Assembly: GCA_031398365.1 (NCBI GenBank)
Contig: JANNND010000088.1
Location: forward strand, 1 to 32,593
Reading direction: 5' to 3'
Length of the DNA stretch: 32,593 bases
Source: JAFDVL01 sp031398365
Lineage (GTDB): Bacteria > Acidobacteriota > Blastocatellia > RBC074
Part shown: positions 8,586-17,243 of the stretch, piece after piece
Numbering within the stretch: position 1 is the stretch's first letter
How the letters are laid out: each line of letters opens with the position of its first letter
Notes under the pieces: model-generated
What the model saw: only the letters and a program-made list of their open reading frames with translations
Told to the model about the DNA's origin: nothing
Database searches by the model: none
Program-made: the position numbers and the translations under genes

Positions 8586-9460
8586 AAGGCATCATTCTGG
8601 CGGGCGGAAAAGGCACGCGCCTCCATCCATTGACGATGGCGATTAGCAAGCAATTGCTGCCTGTTTATAACAAGCCGATGATTTACTACCCGCTTTCCAT
8701 GCTGATGTTAGCGGGGATCAGAGAAATCCTGATTATCAGTACGCCAGAAGACTTGCCAAGCTTTCAAAAACTGCTGGGCGACGGTAAACAATGGGGTTTG
8801 AGTTTTAGTTATGCAGAGCAACAAGAACCGCGCGGTTTAGCCGAGGCCTTTTTGGTCGGGCGGGAATTTGTTGGTCAAGAGCCAGTCTGCTTGATTCTGG
8901 GCGACAACATTTTCTTTGGACATGGGTTGCCGGAGAAGCTCAGAAACGCTGCGCGATTGACAGACGGCGCGTTGGTCTATGCTTATCCGGTACGTGACCC
9001 AGAACGATACGGCGTGATCGAATTCGACGAGGAAGGGCGAGCATTGAGTATCGAAGAAAAACCAAACCAGCCCAAATCCAACTACGCGGTGCCGGGGATT
9101 TATTTTTACGATTGCACAGTGGTAGAAAAAGCCGCCAGCCTGCGACCCTCAGTGCGCGGCGAGTTGGAAATTACCGACCTGAATAAGCTTTACCTAAGCA
9201 ATAAGAACCTGCGCGTCGAACAAATGGGGCGCGGTATCGCCTGGCTGGATGCAGGAACCCACGAATCCTTGATGCAAGCCGCGAGTTTTGTTCAAGCCGT
9301 CGAAGAACGACAAGGCATGATGATCTCCTGCCCCGAAGAAATCGCTTACCGAATGAGATGGATTGAGAGTTTACAATTAAGGGAGATTGCCAGTCAGATG
9401 AATAATGGATATGGAAGATATTTATGGCAATTGTCACACCTCTCGGGCCTCCAGGTTTAA
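8582..9460 (+). CDS. rfbA: glucose-1-phosphate thymidylyltransferase
   Basis: RmlA/RfbA makes dTDP-glucose from glucose-1-phosphate and dTTP, the first step of the dTDP-deoxysugar pathway. The 292-residue product has the nucleotidyltransferase signature GIILAGGKGTRLHPLT at the N-terminus, KQLLPVYNKPMIYYPLS, ILGDNIFFGHG with the metal-binding aspartate, and IEEKPNQPKSNYAVPGIYFYD. The GTG at 8582 overlaps the rfbB stop (GTGA) and is preceded by a strong ribosome-binding site GAGGAGGG at 8569-8576, which fixes the start. It ends 22 nt before the following methyltransferase. Confidence 0.97.
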   Translation: MKGIILAGGKGTRLHPLTMAISKQLLPVYNKPMIYYPLSMLMLAGIREILIISTPEDLPSFQKLLGDGKQWGLSFSYAEQQEPRGLAEAFLVGREFVGQEPVCLILGDNIFFGHGLPEKLRNAARLTDGALVYAYPVRDPERYGVIEFDEEGRALSIEEKPNQPKSNYAVPGIYFYDCTVVEKAASLRPSVRGELEITDLNKLYLSNKNLRVEQMGRGIAWLDAGTHESLMQAASFVQAVEERQGMMISCPEEIAYRMRWIESLQLREIASQMNNGYGRYLWQLSHLSGLQV

Positions 9461-9482
9461 CTACTGAACTGGAAAGTTGGTA

Positions 9483-10247
9483 ATGATGGAAACGCGATTG
9501 GAAAAACTTCGCCGGATTGAGTTGGATGCAGTTAAGAGCTTATTCAAACCTAAGATGCGAGTTCTGGAAATTGGCGGAGGGAATGGGTTCCAAGCCAGCC
9601 TCATTTCTTCTTGGGGATGTGAAGTTGTTTCAATTGATGTTGTAGGACGCCCGATCTGGCCCGTCACTTACTTCAACGTACAGGATTATGATGGAATCAG
9701 CCTGCCCTTCCCCAAGGACAGCTTTGATTTGGTTTTCTCTTCTAATGTCCTTGAGCATGTTCCGATAAAAAACTTGTCTCTCCTTTTAAAAGAGACTTGC
9801 CGCGTGATGCGAAACCCACAGGCAATTGCTGTTCACATTTTGCCAACTTCTGCCTGGCGGTTTTGGAACAATATCGCCCACTACGCATATCTCCTTAAAT
9901 ATGTTTTAGGATATGGAAAAACGGCAATGATGCCCTCAATTCCTTCCCGAGATGAAGCTATAAAGAAACATGGTTTAGCGCATCTGATTAAACGGTCAAT
10001 TCTGCCAGGAGCGCACGGGGAATATCCAAACGCACTTTCTGAATTATATTTTTATAGCCAGAAACGATGGATAAGCGAATTCCGAAAGGCGGGTTTGCAA
10101 ACTGAACAATTACTTAACTCGCGCGTCTTTTACACGGGCTATGGGCTAACGCAAGATATTTCCCCGCATAAGAGAGCCACGTTAGCTTATTACCTGGGAG
10201 CAGCAACGTATGCGTACATACTACGCCCGGATAGCAAAGACAGATGA
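9483..10247 (+). CDS. class I SAM-dependent methyltransferase
   Basis: The 254-residue product from ATG 9483 has a clear methyltransferase core: motif I MRVLEIGGGNGFQASL, an acidic strand-2 end in VVSIDV, and FDLVFSSNVLEHV. The ATG at 9483 was preferred to the in-frame TTG at 9477 because GGAAAG (9471-9476) is then spaced 6 nt from the start. The second half (roughly residues 115-250) is rich in aromatic and basic residues and lacks further recognised motifs. It likely methylates a sugar, a lipid-linked intermediate or a terminal residue, but specificity is unknown. The TGA overlaps the flippase start by 4 nt (ATGA). Unlike the methyltransferase at 6119, its glycine-rich loop is canonical. 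Confidence 0.85.
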   Translation: MMETRLEKLRRIELDAVKSLFKPKMRVLEIGGGNGFQASLISSWGCEVVSIDVVGRPIWPVTYFNVQDYDGISLPFPKDSFDLVFSSNVLEHVPIKNLSLLLKETCRVMRNPQAIAVHILPTSAWRFWNNIAHYAYLLKYVLGYGKTAMMPSIPSRDEAIKKHGLAHLIKRSILPGAHGEYPNALSELYFYSQKRWISEFRKAGLQTEQLLNSRVFYTGYGLTQDISPHKRATLAYYLGAATYAYILRPDSKDR

Positions 10248-11560
10248 ATTTAACTCGCTCATCACTTTATTTGACTGGGGTTAATATCGGAATGTCGGGC
10301 CTCACTGCTGCGGGATTCTTTTTTCTAGCTATAACCTTATCGCCGGAGCAGTTAGGGACACTTTCAATCTTAATAACAATCCCTTCGCTAGGACAGTGTT
10401 TGCTGAGTTTTAGTTATAGCAAAGCAGCTATCTACTATATCGGACGCAAGACATTTCCGGTGGAAACAGTTATTACCAATGGACTTCTTATTTGTCTGTT
10501 ACAAGGAGGGATACTAATTTTAGGATTAGCCATCGCAAAATCATATATAGGGCTAACTTTTGCTAAAATTTCCTTTAGTGTCATCATGTTGGCGGCGATA
10601 AGTATACCGATCCAGATTTTTCTATTTTACTTAATGGAGGCCTGCATCGCAGCCGAGTTCCTGGCAGTAACACTGCTCGCGAAAATTGTTTCTCCAATTT
10701 CGTATGTAACAGGCTGTGTTTTAGCGGGTATTAACGGGGTACTGGATGCTGAATTGGCGTTTGTTTTTTATGTTTTGGGAATTTTGTTATCAAACTCAAT
10801 AGGCTTGATATATCTTGCCCTATTATCACAGAACAAACAGCTTTTTAAGCCAGATATAAGTGCTGCAATAACCTGTTTGAAATTTGGAGGAAAAGCCCAA
10901 ATTGGGGAATTATCTCAATATCTTGCTATTCGCCTGGACTTAATTCTGGTCGGATTTTGGGCCGGATTGGAAGCCTCCGGTTATTATTCAATAGCAGCTC
11001 GCCTAGCTGAAGCGTTCTGGCTTGCAGCGCATTCAATCCAACTGGTTTACTCCGCAAAAGTTGCCCAAGACTTTCGGGAAAACTTAGGCAATAAAGGGAA
11101 ACGTTTGGGGCAAGCCGTACGGTATATGATTCTGGGGAGTTTTTTAGGAAGCGTGGCGGTACTTAGCATCAGTTTTATTGTCTTCAAATTCTTTTTGATC
11201 CAATACCTCCCAGCACTTGTTTTACTGATAGCCCTTACTCCTGGCCAAATCGGCTTGGCTGTCTTTCTTGTTTTGATTGGCAATCTGATCGGAGATGGAT
11301 TTCCTATGTTAGCAACGAAATTGCGAGTTGTTTTCTTTCTCCTATCGCTCCTTTTTTATTGCACTCTAATTCCTGTCTTGGGGGCTTTAGGCGCAGCCTT
11401 GGCTACTTCAATGGCGTATACGAGCAGCACACTTATAACAGCCATTATTCTAGCCAAAATGTATCAACTGAAGTTATTAGATTTCCTCCTTTGGAAACAA
11501 GAAGACAGTGATTTCATCATTTCGTCTAAGCAATACCTCCGCCGATATTTTGCAATCTAG
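10244..11560 (+). CDS. Wzx-like polysaccharide flippase (MOP superfamily)
   Basis: The 438-residue protein is strongly hydrophobic with about twelve predicted helices. It has the layout of the Polysacc_synt family: an N-terminal helix pair beginning LTGVNIGMSGLTAAGFFF, a mid-protein GGKAQIGELSQYLAIRLDLILVG-type segment, and an SGYYSIAARLAEAFW segment, both usual in Wzx-type flippases. Wzx moves undecaprenyl-diphosphate-linked repeat units from the cytoplasmic to the periplasmic face, where the Wzy polymerase acts. It overlaps the methyltransferase by 4 nt. Like the polymerase candidate at 4689, it looks more A/T-rich than the flanking genes, as is often seen for Wzx and Wzy. Confidence 0.85.
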   Translation: MNLTRSSLYLTGVNIGMSGLTAAGFFFLAITLSPEQLGTLSILITIPSLGQCLLSFSYSKAAIYYIGRKTFPVETVITNGLLICLLQGGILILGLAIAKSYIGLTFAKISFSVIMLAAISIPIQIFLFYLMEACIAAEFLAVTLLAKIVSPISYVTGCVLAGINGVLDAELAFVFYVLGILLSNSIGLIYLALLSQNKQLFKPDISAAITCLKFGGKAQIGELSQYLAIRLDLILVGFWAGLEASGYYSIAARLAEAFWLAAHSIQLVYSAKVAQDFRENLGNKGKRLGQAVRYMILGSFLGSVAVLSISFIVFKFFLIQYLPALVLLIALTPGQIGLAVFLVLIGNLIGDGFPMLATKLRVVFFLLSLLFYCTLIPVLGALGAALATSMAYTSSTLITAIILAKMYQLKLLDFLLWKQEDSDFIISSKQYLRRYFAI

Positions 11561-11590
11561 CGCTTATCGCATACAGCTCCCTCTTAACTC

Positions 11591-12823
11591 ATGTTCAGGT
11601 CAAATCATAGCTTCCAATCCGACGAGTCGCCACGTTCTAAGCCTGCGATTATTCCCATAGAAGAGGGGAAAATTCTTATTACTCATGTCATTAACGGGCT
11701 TTATACAGGCGGCGCTGAGATGATGCTTTATAAGCTTCTCTCAGAGATGGATCGGGAGCGATTTGAAGCTCGTGTAATTACGTTAATTGGTGGAGACAGC
11801 CTCAGAACCAGAGTCGAAAAATTAGGCATAGAAGTTCATTCTCTAGGGATGACTCGTAGCTATCCTAGTCTTAGGGCAACAATTCGCTTAGCCAAGCTCT
11901 TGCGTGAACGCCCTCCCGCTCTTGTTCAGACTTGGATGTATCACTCTGATTTGATGGGCGGGGTAGTTGCTAAATTACTAACAAAGGCTCCCATAGTTTG
12001 GAACCTTCAAGCTAGTAACATAGTGAAGCATCCAGATAATAAAACCACTTTATTAACCATCAAACTTTGCGCTTTACTATCATCCCTAATTCCTGCCCGA
12101 ATTATTAGTTGTTCTGAGGTTGCTTGTCGGCTTCACGCTGATGTGGGCTATGATTCAAAGAAGCTCTTGCCGATCCCGAATGGCGTAGAGCTGATTAATT
12201 TTCAGCCAGACGAATCTGCCCGAATTGCTCTTAGAACAGAGCTTGGCCTCGGCGTTTCGACCCCTCTTATTGGGATAGTTGCTCGATTTCATCCCCAGAA
12301 AGATCATCATAACTTTGTTCAGGCAGCGGCGCTTCTTCATCAAGCTCTGCCAGATGTGCATTTTGTCCTCTGTGGGGAAGATATTGCCGAGGGCAATGAG
12401 CAACTATCTGAGTGGCTCACGAAGGCAGGAATAAAAAGGCATTGTCATCTTTTGGGTCGGCGAGAAGATACACCTAAAATTAACGCAGCATTAGACATTG
12501 CGACTCTTTCCTCAGCTTTTGGCGAAGGCTTTCCCAATGTATTGGGAGAAGCGATGGCGTGCGGTGTGCCTTGTGTCACAACGGACGTCGGTGATTCAGC
12601 CTTAATTGTGGGAGATACCGGAATCGTAGTTCCACCTCGTGATCCAGTGATGCTGGCCAATGGATGGATGACTCTCTTAAAAATGAATCGAGAAGAAAGA
12701 AAGCGCCTTGGAATGGCGGCTCGGGAAAGAGTCGAAGAGAAGTTCAGTTTGCCAGCTATCGTGGCTCAGTATGAGCAATTGTACGGCGACTTGATCGGCT
12801 TAGCGAATAATAAAGAGAAGTAA
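11591..12823 (+). CDS. GT4-family glycosyltransferase, paralogue of the one at 3413
   Basis: GT4 glycosyltransferase of 410 residues with ITHVINGLYTGGAEMMLYK, QTWMYHSDLMGG, IPNGVELINFQPD, GIVARFHPQKDHHNF, and FGEGFPNVLGEAMACG carrying the E-x7-E pair. These blocks align one for one with the protein encoded at 3413-4663, including VVTDVGDSALIVG-type residues, so the two genes derive from a duplication. The first 25-30 residues before the conserved strand (basic and serine-rich) are poorly conserved and could reflect a later true start. It lies 30 nt after the flippase and 12 nt before the amidotransferase. It likely transfers one sugar of the repeat unit at the cytoplasmic membrane. Having two paralogues may mean two similar linkages in the polymer (inference). 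Confidence 0.92.
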   Translation: MFRSNHSFQSDESPRSKPAIIPIEEGKILITHVINGLYTGGAEMMLYKLLSEMDRERFEARVITLIGGDSLRTRVEKLGIEVHSLGMTRSYPSLRATIRLAKLLRERPPALVQTWMYHSDLMGGVVAKLLTKAPIVWNLQASNIVKHPDNKTTLLTIKLCALLSSLIPARIISCSEVACRLHADVGYDSKKLLPIPNGVELINFQPDESARIALRTELGLGVSTPLIGIVARFHPQKDHHNFVQAAALLHQALPDVHFVLCGEDIAEGNEQLSEWLTKAGIKRHCHLLGRREDTPKINAALDIATLSSAFGEGFPNVLGEAMACGVPCVTTDVGDSALIVGDTGIVVPPRDPVMLANGWMTLLKMNREERKRLGMAARERVEEKFSLPAIVAQYEQLYGDLIGLANNKEK

Positions 12824-12835
12824 TTTGGTCATGCT

Positions 12836-14788
12836 ATGTGCGGAATCGCTGGCGCGTTACAAGTGAAGGCTACCAATTTTGATTGGCAGGGGATATTGCC
12901 ACAAATGGCGGCTGTCATCGCACATCGTGGCCCGGATGACAGCGGTCGTTGGTTTGATGCGGAAGCAGGGATTGGCCTAACGCATCGCCGACTTTCCATC
13001 GTTGATCTTTCGCCCGAAGGTCATCAGCCCATGTTGTCGGCGGATGGGCGCTACGTCGTTGTTTATAATGGTGAGATTTACAATTTCGGAAAGCTGCGAG
13101 CAGAGCTGGAACCCCTAGGACACCAATTTCGTGGTCATTCGGACACCGAAGTACTGTTGGCGGCGATCTGTGAGTGGGGGTTAGAAGCGGCGGTGAAACG
13201 CTTTGTCGGGATGTTCGCCTTTGGGTTGTGGGATCGGCGCGAACAGATGCTGCATTTGGTGCGAGATCGGATTGGCGAGAAACCCCTGTACTACGGTTGG
13301 GTGGGAGAGGTATTTATCTTTGGATCAGAACTGAAAGCTTTGCGGGCGCATCCGGCTTGGTGCGGGGAAATTGATCGTGGGGTATTGGCGCTGTATATGC
13401 GCCTCAGTTATGTGCCAACTCCTTATTCAATTTACAAAGGAATTTATAAGCTGGTGCCAGGCACAATTTTTTCCCTCTCGCTGCGTCAACGGGAAGGCAA
13501 GGTAACGACTTATTGGTCAGCAAAAGAAGTAGCTGAAGCAGGGGTCAGGAATCCTTTCACTGGCAGTGAAACTGACGCGTTAACAACGCTCGAAGTGCTG
13601 CTGCGCGAAGCCATTGCGGGACAAATGATTGCGGATGTGCCGTTGGGAGCATTTCTTTCAGGGGGGATTGATTCTTCGTTAGTCGTCGCTTTAATGCAGG
13701 CGCAAAGCACCACCCCAATCAAGACCTTTACCATCGGCTTTCAAGAAACTGATTACAACGAGGCAGGGTTTGCGAAAGTTGTAGCGAACCACTTGGGGAC
13801 AGATCACACTGAGCTTTGCGTGACGCCTGCTGAGACAATAGCGGTAATTGCTAAATTACCCAGTTTATACGACGAACCTTTTGCGGACGCTTCCCAAATC
13901 CCAACGTTTTTGGTTTCAGAGTTAACACGCCGCAAAGTAACGGTAAGTTTATCGGGCGACGCTGGCGATGAATTATTCGGTGGATACAATCGGTATTTTT
14001 GGAGCCAAAATATTTGGAATAAAGTTGGATGGATGCCGCAAGATCTCCGCAAAGTAGCGGCTTTTGGCATCACTACGATCTCGCCATCAAGCTGGGATGC
14101 CGCGTTTCAAAACTTGAGTCCTGTTTTGCCAGAGCGATTCAAACAACGAGTTCCGGGCGATAAGCTGCACAAGCTCGCAGAAGCATTAGTAGTCGAGCAT
14201 CCCGAAGCAATGTACCGCAACCTGGTTTCGAGTTGGAAAACGCCGACGGATGTTGTCCTCAATTCCCAGGAGCCGGAGACCATATTGACGAATAAAAAGC
14301 AATGGGCCGCGTTACCGGATTTTGTGATGCGGATGATGTACCTCGACTTAGTCACCTATTTGCCCGACGACATTTTGGTAAAAGTAGATCGCGCGGCGAT
14401 GGGTGTTGGCCTGGAAACGAGAGTACCTTATTTGGATCACCGTGTGGTGGAGTTTGCCTGGAGGCTCCCGCTCTCGCTCAAAATTCGGGATGGCAAGGGC
14501 AAGTGGCCTTTGCGGCAATTGCTGTATAAATATGTTCCGCCCGCGTTGATTGAGCGTCCCAAGAGTGGCTTTGGAATTCCCATCGTTGATTGGTTGCGCG
14601 GCCCATTGCGGGATTGGGCGGAAGCGTTGATGGACGAGAAACGATTGCAGCAGGAAGGTTTTTTTGATCCGTCGGCGATTCGCACCAAGTGGAAAGAGCA
14701 CCTGTCCAGGCAGCGCAATTGGCAATATTATTTGTGGCCAGTTTTGATGTTTCAGGCGTGGCTGGCGGAGAATGAGGCAGCGCAATAA
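12836..14788 (+). CDS. asnB: asparagine synthase (glutamine-hydrolysing) type amidotransferase
   Basis: The 650-residue protein has both domains of the AsnB family. The N-terminal class II glutaminase domain starts MCGIAG with Cys2 as nucleophile after Met removal, and has AHRGPDDSG and YNGEIYNF. The C-terminal synthetase domain holds the PP-loop FLSGGIDSS near residue 275 and SLSGDAGDELFGGYNRY. The family transfers ammonia from glutamine to an adenylated carboxylate, classically aspartate. AsnB-like enzymes are frequent in capsule and O-antigen loci, where some are thought to amidate uronic acids. Given the location, polymer amidation is plausible, but ordinary asparagine synthesis cannot be excluded. 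The start is the ATG that gives Cys at position 2. The gene is intact and its last bases overlap a possible upstream start of the next gene. Confidence 0.93.
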   Translation: MCGIAGALQVKATNFDWQGILPQMAAVIAHRGPDDSGRWFDAEAGIGLTHRRLSIVDLSPEGHQPMLSADGRYVVVYNGEIYNFGKLRAELEPLGHQFRGHSDTEVLLAAICEWGLEAAVKRFVGMFAFGLWDRREQMLHLVRDRIGEKPLYYGWVGEVFIFGSELKALRAHPAWCGEIDRGVLALYMRLSYVPTPYSIYKGIYKLVPGTIFSLSLRQREGKVTTYWSAKEVAEAGVRNPFTGSETDALTTLEVLLREAIAGQMIADVPLGAFLSGGIDSSLVVALMQAQSTTPIKTFTIGFQETDYNEAGFAKVVANHLGTDHTELCVTPAETIAVIAKLPSLYDEPFADASQIPTFLVSELTRRKVTVSLSGDAGDELFGGYNRYFWSQNIWNKVGWMPQDLRKVAAFGITTISPSSWDAAFQNLSPVLPERFKQRVPGDKLHKLAEALVVEHPEAMYRNLVSSWKTPTDVVLNSQEPETILTNKKQWAALPDFVMRMMYLDLVTYLPDDILVKVDRAAMGVGLETRVPYLDHRVVEFAWRLPLSLKIRDGKGKWPLRQLLYKYVPPALIERPKSGFGIPIVDWLRGPLRDWAEALMDEKRLQQEGFFDPSAIRTKWKEHLSRQRNWQYYLWPVLMFQAWLAENEAAQ

Positions 14789-14792
14789 ACGA

Positions 14793-15968
14793 ATGAAGAT
14801 TGCGCATATTTCGACGATTGATATGGCGCTCAGTTTGTTATTGCTCAACCAACTGAAAAGCCTGCAACACAGTGGTTATGAAGTCGTTGGCATCTCTGCT
14901 CCTGGCCCGTACGTGCCGTCATTGGAAGCCGCTGGAATCCGACATATCCCAATTCCAATGAAGCGGCAATTCACGCCGTTGGCCGATTTGCTGGTTTTGA
15001 AACAACTTTGCCAGGTCATGCGGCGCGAGCAGTTCACCATCATTCACACGCATACGCCGAAAGCTGGGTTGCTAGGACAATTGGCAGCGCGCATCGTGGG
15101 CGTGCCAATCATTGTGAACACATTGCACGGGTTTTATTTTCACGATCACATGCCTGCCTTTTGGCGTAATTTTTATATCGCTACTGAGAAAGTTGCTGCG
15201 CGCTGTTCCCATTCGATCCTATCGCAAAACAGCGAAGATATTCAGACCGCAATTCGTGAAAACATCTCTCCGCCGGAGAAGATCAAATATTTGGGCAATG
15301 GAATTGATGTACAGCGCTTTGATCGTACGCACTTGGACGAAACCTTGTTGGAAGCAACACGCCGCGAATTGGGATTGACGCGCGAAAATCAGGTAATCGG
15401 CTTTGTTGGCAGGCTCGTGCGCGAAAAGGGAATTTTGGAGTTGTTCACGGCTGCGCAGGAAATCTTACGGCACAAACCCGCGACGAAATTTCTAATCGTG
15501 GGGCCGATTGATGACTGGAAGTCGGATGCGCTGACACCGGCTGCGGCGCGGGAGTATGGCATTGTGGATGCTTGTATTTTCACGGGCTTGCGCAACGATA
15601 TGCCTGAATTGTATGCGTTGATGGATGTTTTCGTGTTGCCTTCGCATCGGGAAGGATTTCCGCGCTCACCAATGGAGGCTTCGGCGATGGGCGTGCCGTG
15701 TGTGGTGACAGATATTCGCGGCTGCCGGGAAGCCGTCGAACACGGGCGCAATGGATTGTTGTTTCCGCTGGGCGACAGTCAGGCACTGGCAAAAGCGATT
15801 CTGACATTGTTGGATGACCCACAGCTTGCCGCACAACTCGGTGCAGCCGGACGCAAGCTGGCGCTGGAGAAATTCGATGAGCAACAAGTTTTCCAAAAGG
15901 TGAAAGCGGAATATGTACGCCTGCTCAAAGCGCGCGGGTTTGTTGTGCCAGAACCTGCGCTCGCCTAA
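14793..15968 (+). CDS. GT4-family glycosyltransferase
   Basis: The 391-residue enzyme from ATG 14793 starts MKIAHISTIDM, the usual beginning of this subgroup. An upstream ATG at 14772 would add seven charged residues and overlap asnB, so it is less likely. The N-terminal domain includes IIHTHTPKAGLLGQLAAR, typical of enzymes acting just after the initiating sugar (the PglA-like group). The donor domain includes YLGNGIDVQRFD, IGFVGRLVREKGI, and PSHREGFPRSPMEASAMG with paired glutamates. Placed directly before a PglC-like initiating transferase, it is the best candidate for the second sugar addition (inference from gene order). It ends 10 nt before that gene. Confidence 0.93.
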   Translation: MKIAHISTIDMALSLLLLNQLKSLQHSGYEVVGISAPGPYVPSLEAAGIRHIPIPMKRQFTPLADLLVLKQLCQVMRREQFTIIHTHTPKAGLLGQLAARIVGVPIIVNTLHGFYFHDHMPAFWRNFYIATEKVAARCSHSILSQNSEDIQTAIRENISPPEKIKYLGNGIDVQRFDRTHLDETLLEATRRELGLTRENQVIGFVGRLVREKGILELFTAAQEILRHKPATKFLIVGPIDDWKSDALTPAAAREYGIVDACIFTGLRNDMPELYALMDVFVLPSHREGFPRSPMEASAMGVPCVVTDIRGCREAVEHGRNGLLFPLGDSQALAKAILTLLDDPQLAAQLGAAGRKLALEKFDEQQVFQKVKAEYVRLLKARGFVVPEPALA

Positions 15969-15978
15969 CACGATTCAG

Positions 15979-16581
15979 ATGAAACGAATTTTCGACCTGT
16001 CCATGGCGCTCCTGGCTTTGACGGTGTTATCGCCGCTCTTAGCCATTACTGCGCTTCTGGTGCGACTCAAACTTGGCGCTCCCGTAATTTTTCATCAGAC
16101 GCGACCGGGACTTGGCACGCGGCTTTTCCGACTGCATAAATTTCGCACGATGACCGATACACGCGATACAAATGGCGAACTGCTCTCGGATGAGGTTCGG
16201 TTGACTTCGTTCGGAAAATTTCTGCGCTCGACAAGTCTGGATGAATTGCCAGAATTGTGGAATGTTATCCGAGGCGAAATGAGCCTGGTTGGGCCGCGTC
16301 CATTGTTAGCCAAGTATTTGGAGCGATATTCGCCCGAACAATTGCGGCGGCATGAAGTCAGGCCGGGCATTACCGGCTGGGCGCAAATCAATGGGCGCAA
16401 TGCGCTGACTTGGGAGCAAAAATTCGCGCTGGACGTGTGGTACGTGGATCATCATTCGTTCTGGCTGGACATCAGAATCCTAGCGCTGACCGTTTGGAAA
16501 ATTATCCAACGCGATGGCATCAATGAACCGGGACAAGCTACTGCCCAAGAGTTTATGGGGAGCCAGACGAGGCCGCTATGA
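15979..16581 (+). CDS. PglC-like monotopic phosphoglycosyl transferase (initiating sugar transferase)
   Basis: The 200-residue product is the minimal, single-domain form of the bacterial sugar transferase family. It transfers a sugar-1-phosphate from a UDP-sugar onto undecaprenyl phosphate, the committed first step of repeat-unit assembly. It has one N-terminal re-entrant hydrophobic segment (about residues 5-28), GAPVIFHQTRPG, FRLHKFRTM, the catalytic Asp88-Glu89 dyad in STSLDELPELWNV, MSLVGPRP and RPGITGWAQINGRN. Length and architecture match PglC rather than the large WbaP/WcaJ form. The start is ATG 15979; an upstream in-frame ATG at 15913 lies inside the previous gene and would add 22 unlikely residues. 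The following acetyltransferase overlaps it by 4 nt. With the acetyltransferase and aminotransferase it forms a PglC-PglD-PglE-like trio. Confidence 0.93.
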   Translation: MKRIFDLSMALLALTVLSPLLAITALLVRLKLGAPVIFHQTRPGLGTRLFRLHKFRTMTDTRDTNGELLSDEVRLTSFGKFLRSTSLDELPELWNVIRGEMSLVGPRPLLAKYLERYSPEQLRRHEVRPGITGWAQINGRNALTWEQKFALDVWYVDHHSFWLDIRILALTVWKIIQRDGINEPGQATAQEFMGSQTRPL

Positions 16582-17237
16582 CTACGCCAGATAGAGTCGT
16601 CATCATCGGCGCGGGTGGACACGGACGTGAAATTGCGGACATCCTGCGGCATCAGGCACAAGTCACAGGAAGCCTGAAAGTGGAAGGCTTTGTTGACGGT
16701 AATCAAGCCTTGCACGGAAAAGAATTGGATGGATTGCCGGTGCTGGGCGATTGGGATTGGTTCGACACGGCTGACCGCAACGGATTGAAAATAATTTGCG
16801 CCGTCGGCAATCCTCAGACATGCCGAAAACTGGTCAATCGTGCTATCGTGTCCAAGCTCGAGTTTACGAGCGCGATCTCGCCTTTAGCGCATCTCTCGCC
16901 CCGCGCGCACATCGGAAAAGGCGTTGTGATCTTTCCCCATGTCATCATCAACACCGGAGCGCGCATCGGCAGTTTCATCACGCTCAATATCGGTGCCAGC
17001 GTCAGCCACGACACAGTAGTTGGCGATTTCACGAATATTAATCCGGCGGTTCATTTGGCAGGCAATGTGACGGTGGGCGAAGGCTGCTATCTCGGAATGG
17101 GAACCAATGTTATTCAGGGCTGTTCGATTGGTGCGTGGTCAGTGATTGGCGCGGGTGCAGTGGTGATTCGCAACATTCCGTCCCACACAACCGCCATCGG
17201 AGTCCCCGCTAAAGTTATCAAAACTAATCAGGAGTAA
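16578..17237 (+). CDS. PglD/NeuD-like sugar O- or N-acetyltransferase
   Basis: The 219-residue protein has the two-part architecture of PglD/NeuD-type acetyltransferases. The N-terminal Rossmann-like domain carries VVIIGAGGHGREIADIL (sugar-nucleotide binding), and from about residue 95 there is a left-handed beta helix of hexapeptide repeats (HIGKGVVIFP, TGARIGSFITLN, VGEGCYLGMG, IGAWSVIGAGAVV). His144 in SVSHDTVVGD is in the position of the catalytic base of PglD. These enzymes use acetyl-CoA to acetylate a 4-amino sugar nucleotide. It overlaps the PglC-like gene (ATGA) and precedes an aminotransferase by 6 nt, so it probably acetylates the product of that aminotransferase. Confidence 0.92.
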   Translation: MTTPDRVVIIGAGGHGREIADILRHQAQVTGSLKVEGFVDGNQALHGKELDGLPVLGDWDWFDTADRNGLKIICAVGNPQTCRKLVNRAIVSKLEFTSAISPLAHLSPRAHIGKGVVIFPHVIINTGARIGSFITLNIGASVSHDTVVGDFTNINPAVHLAGNVTVGEGCYLGMGTNVIQGCSIGAWSVIGAGAVVIRNIPSHTTAIGVPAKVIKTNQE

Positions 17238-17243
17238 TTTGTA

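Noticed and set aside
14348..14848. 166-codon minus-strand frame
   Set aside because: It is opposite the asnB C-terminal domain, which is intact and conserved.
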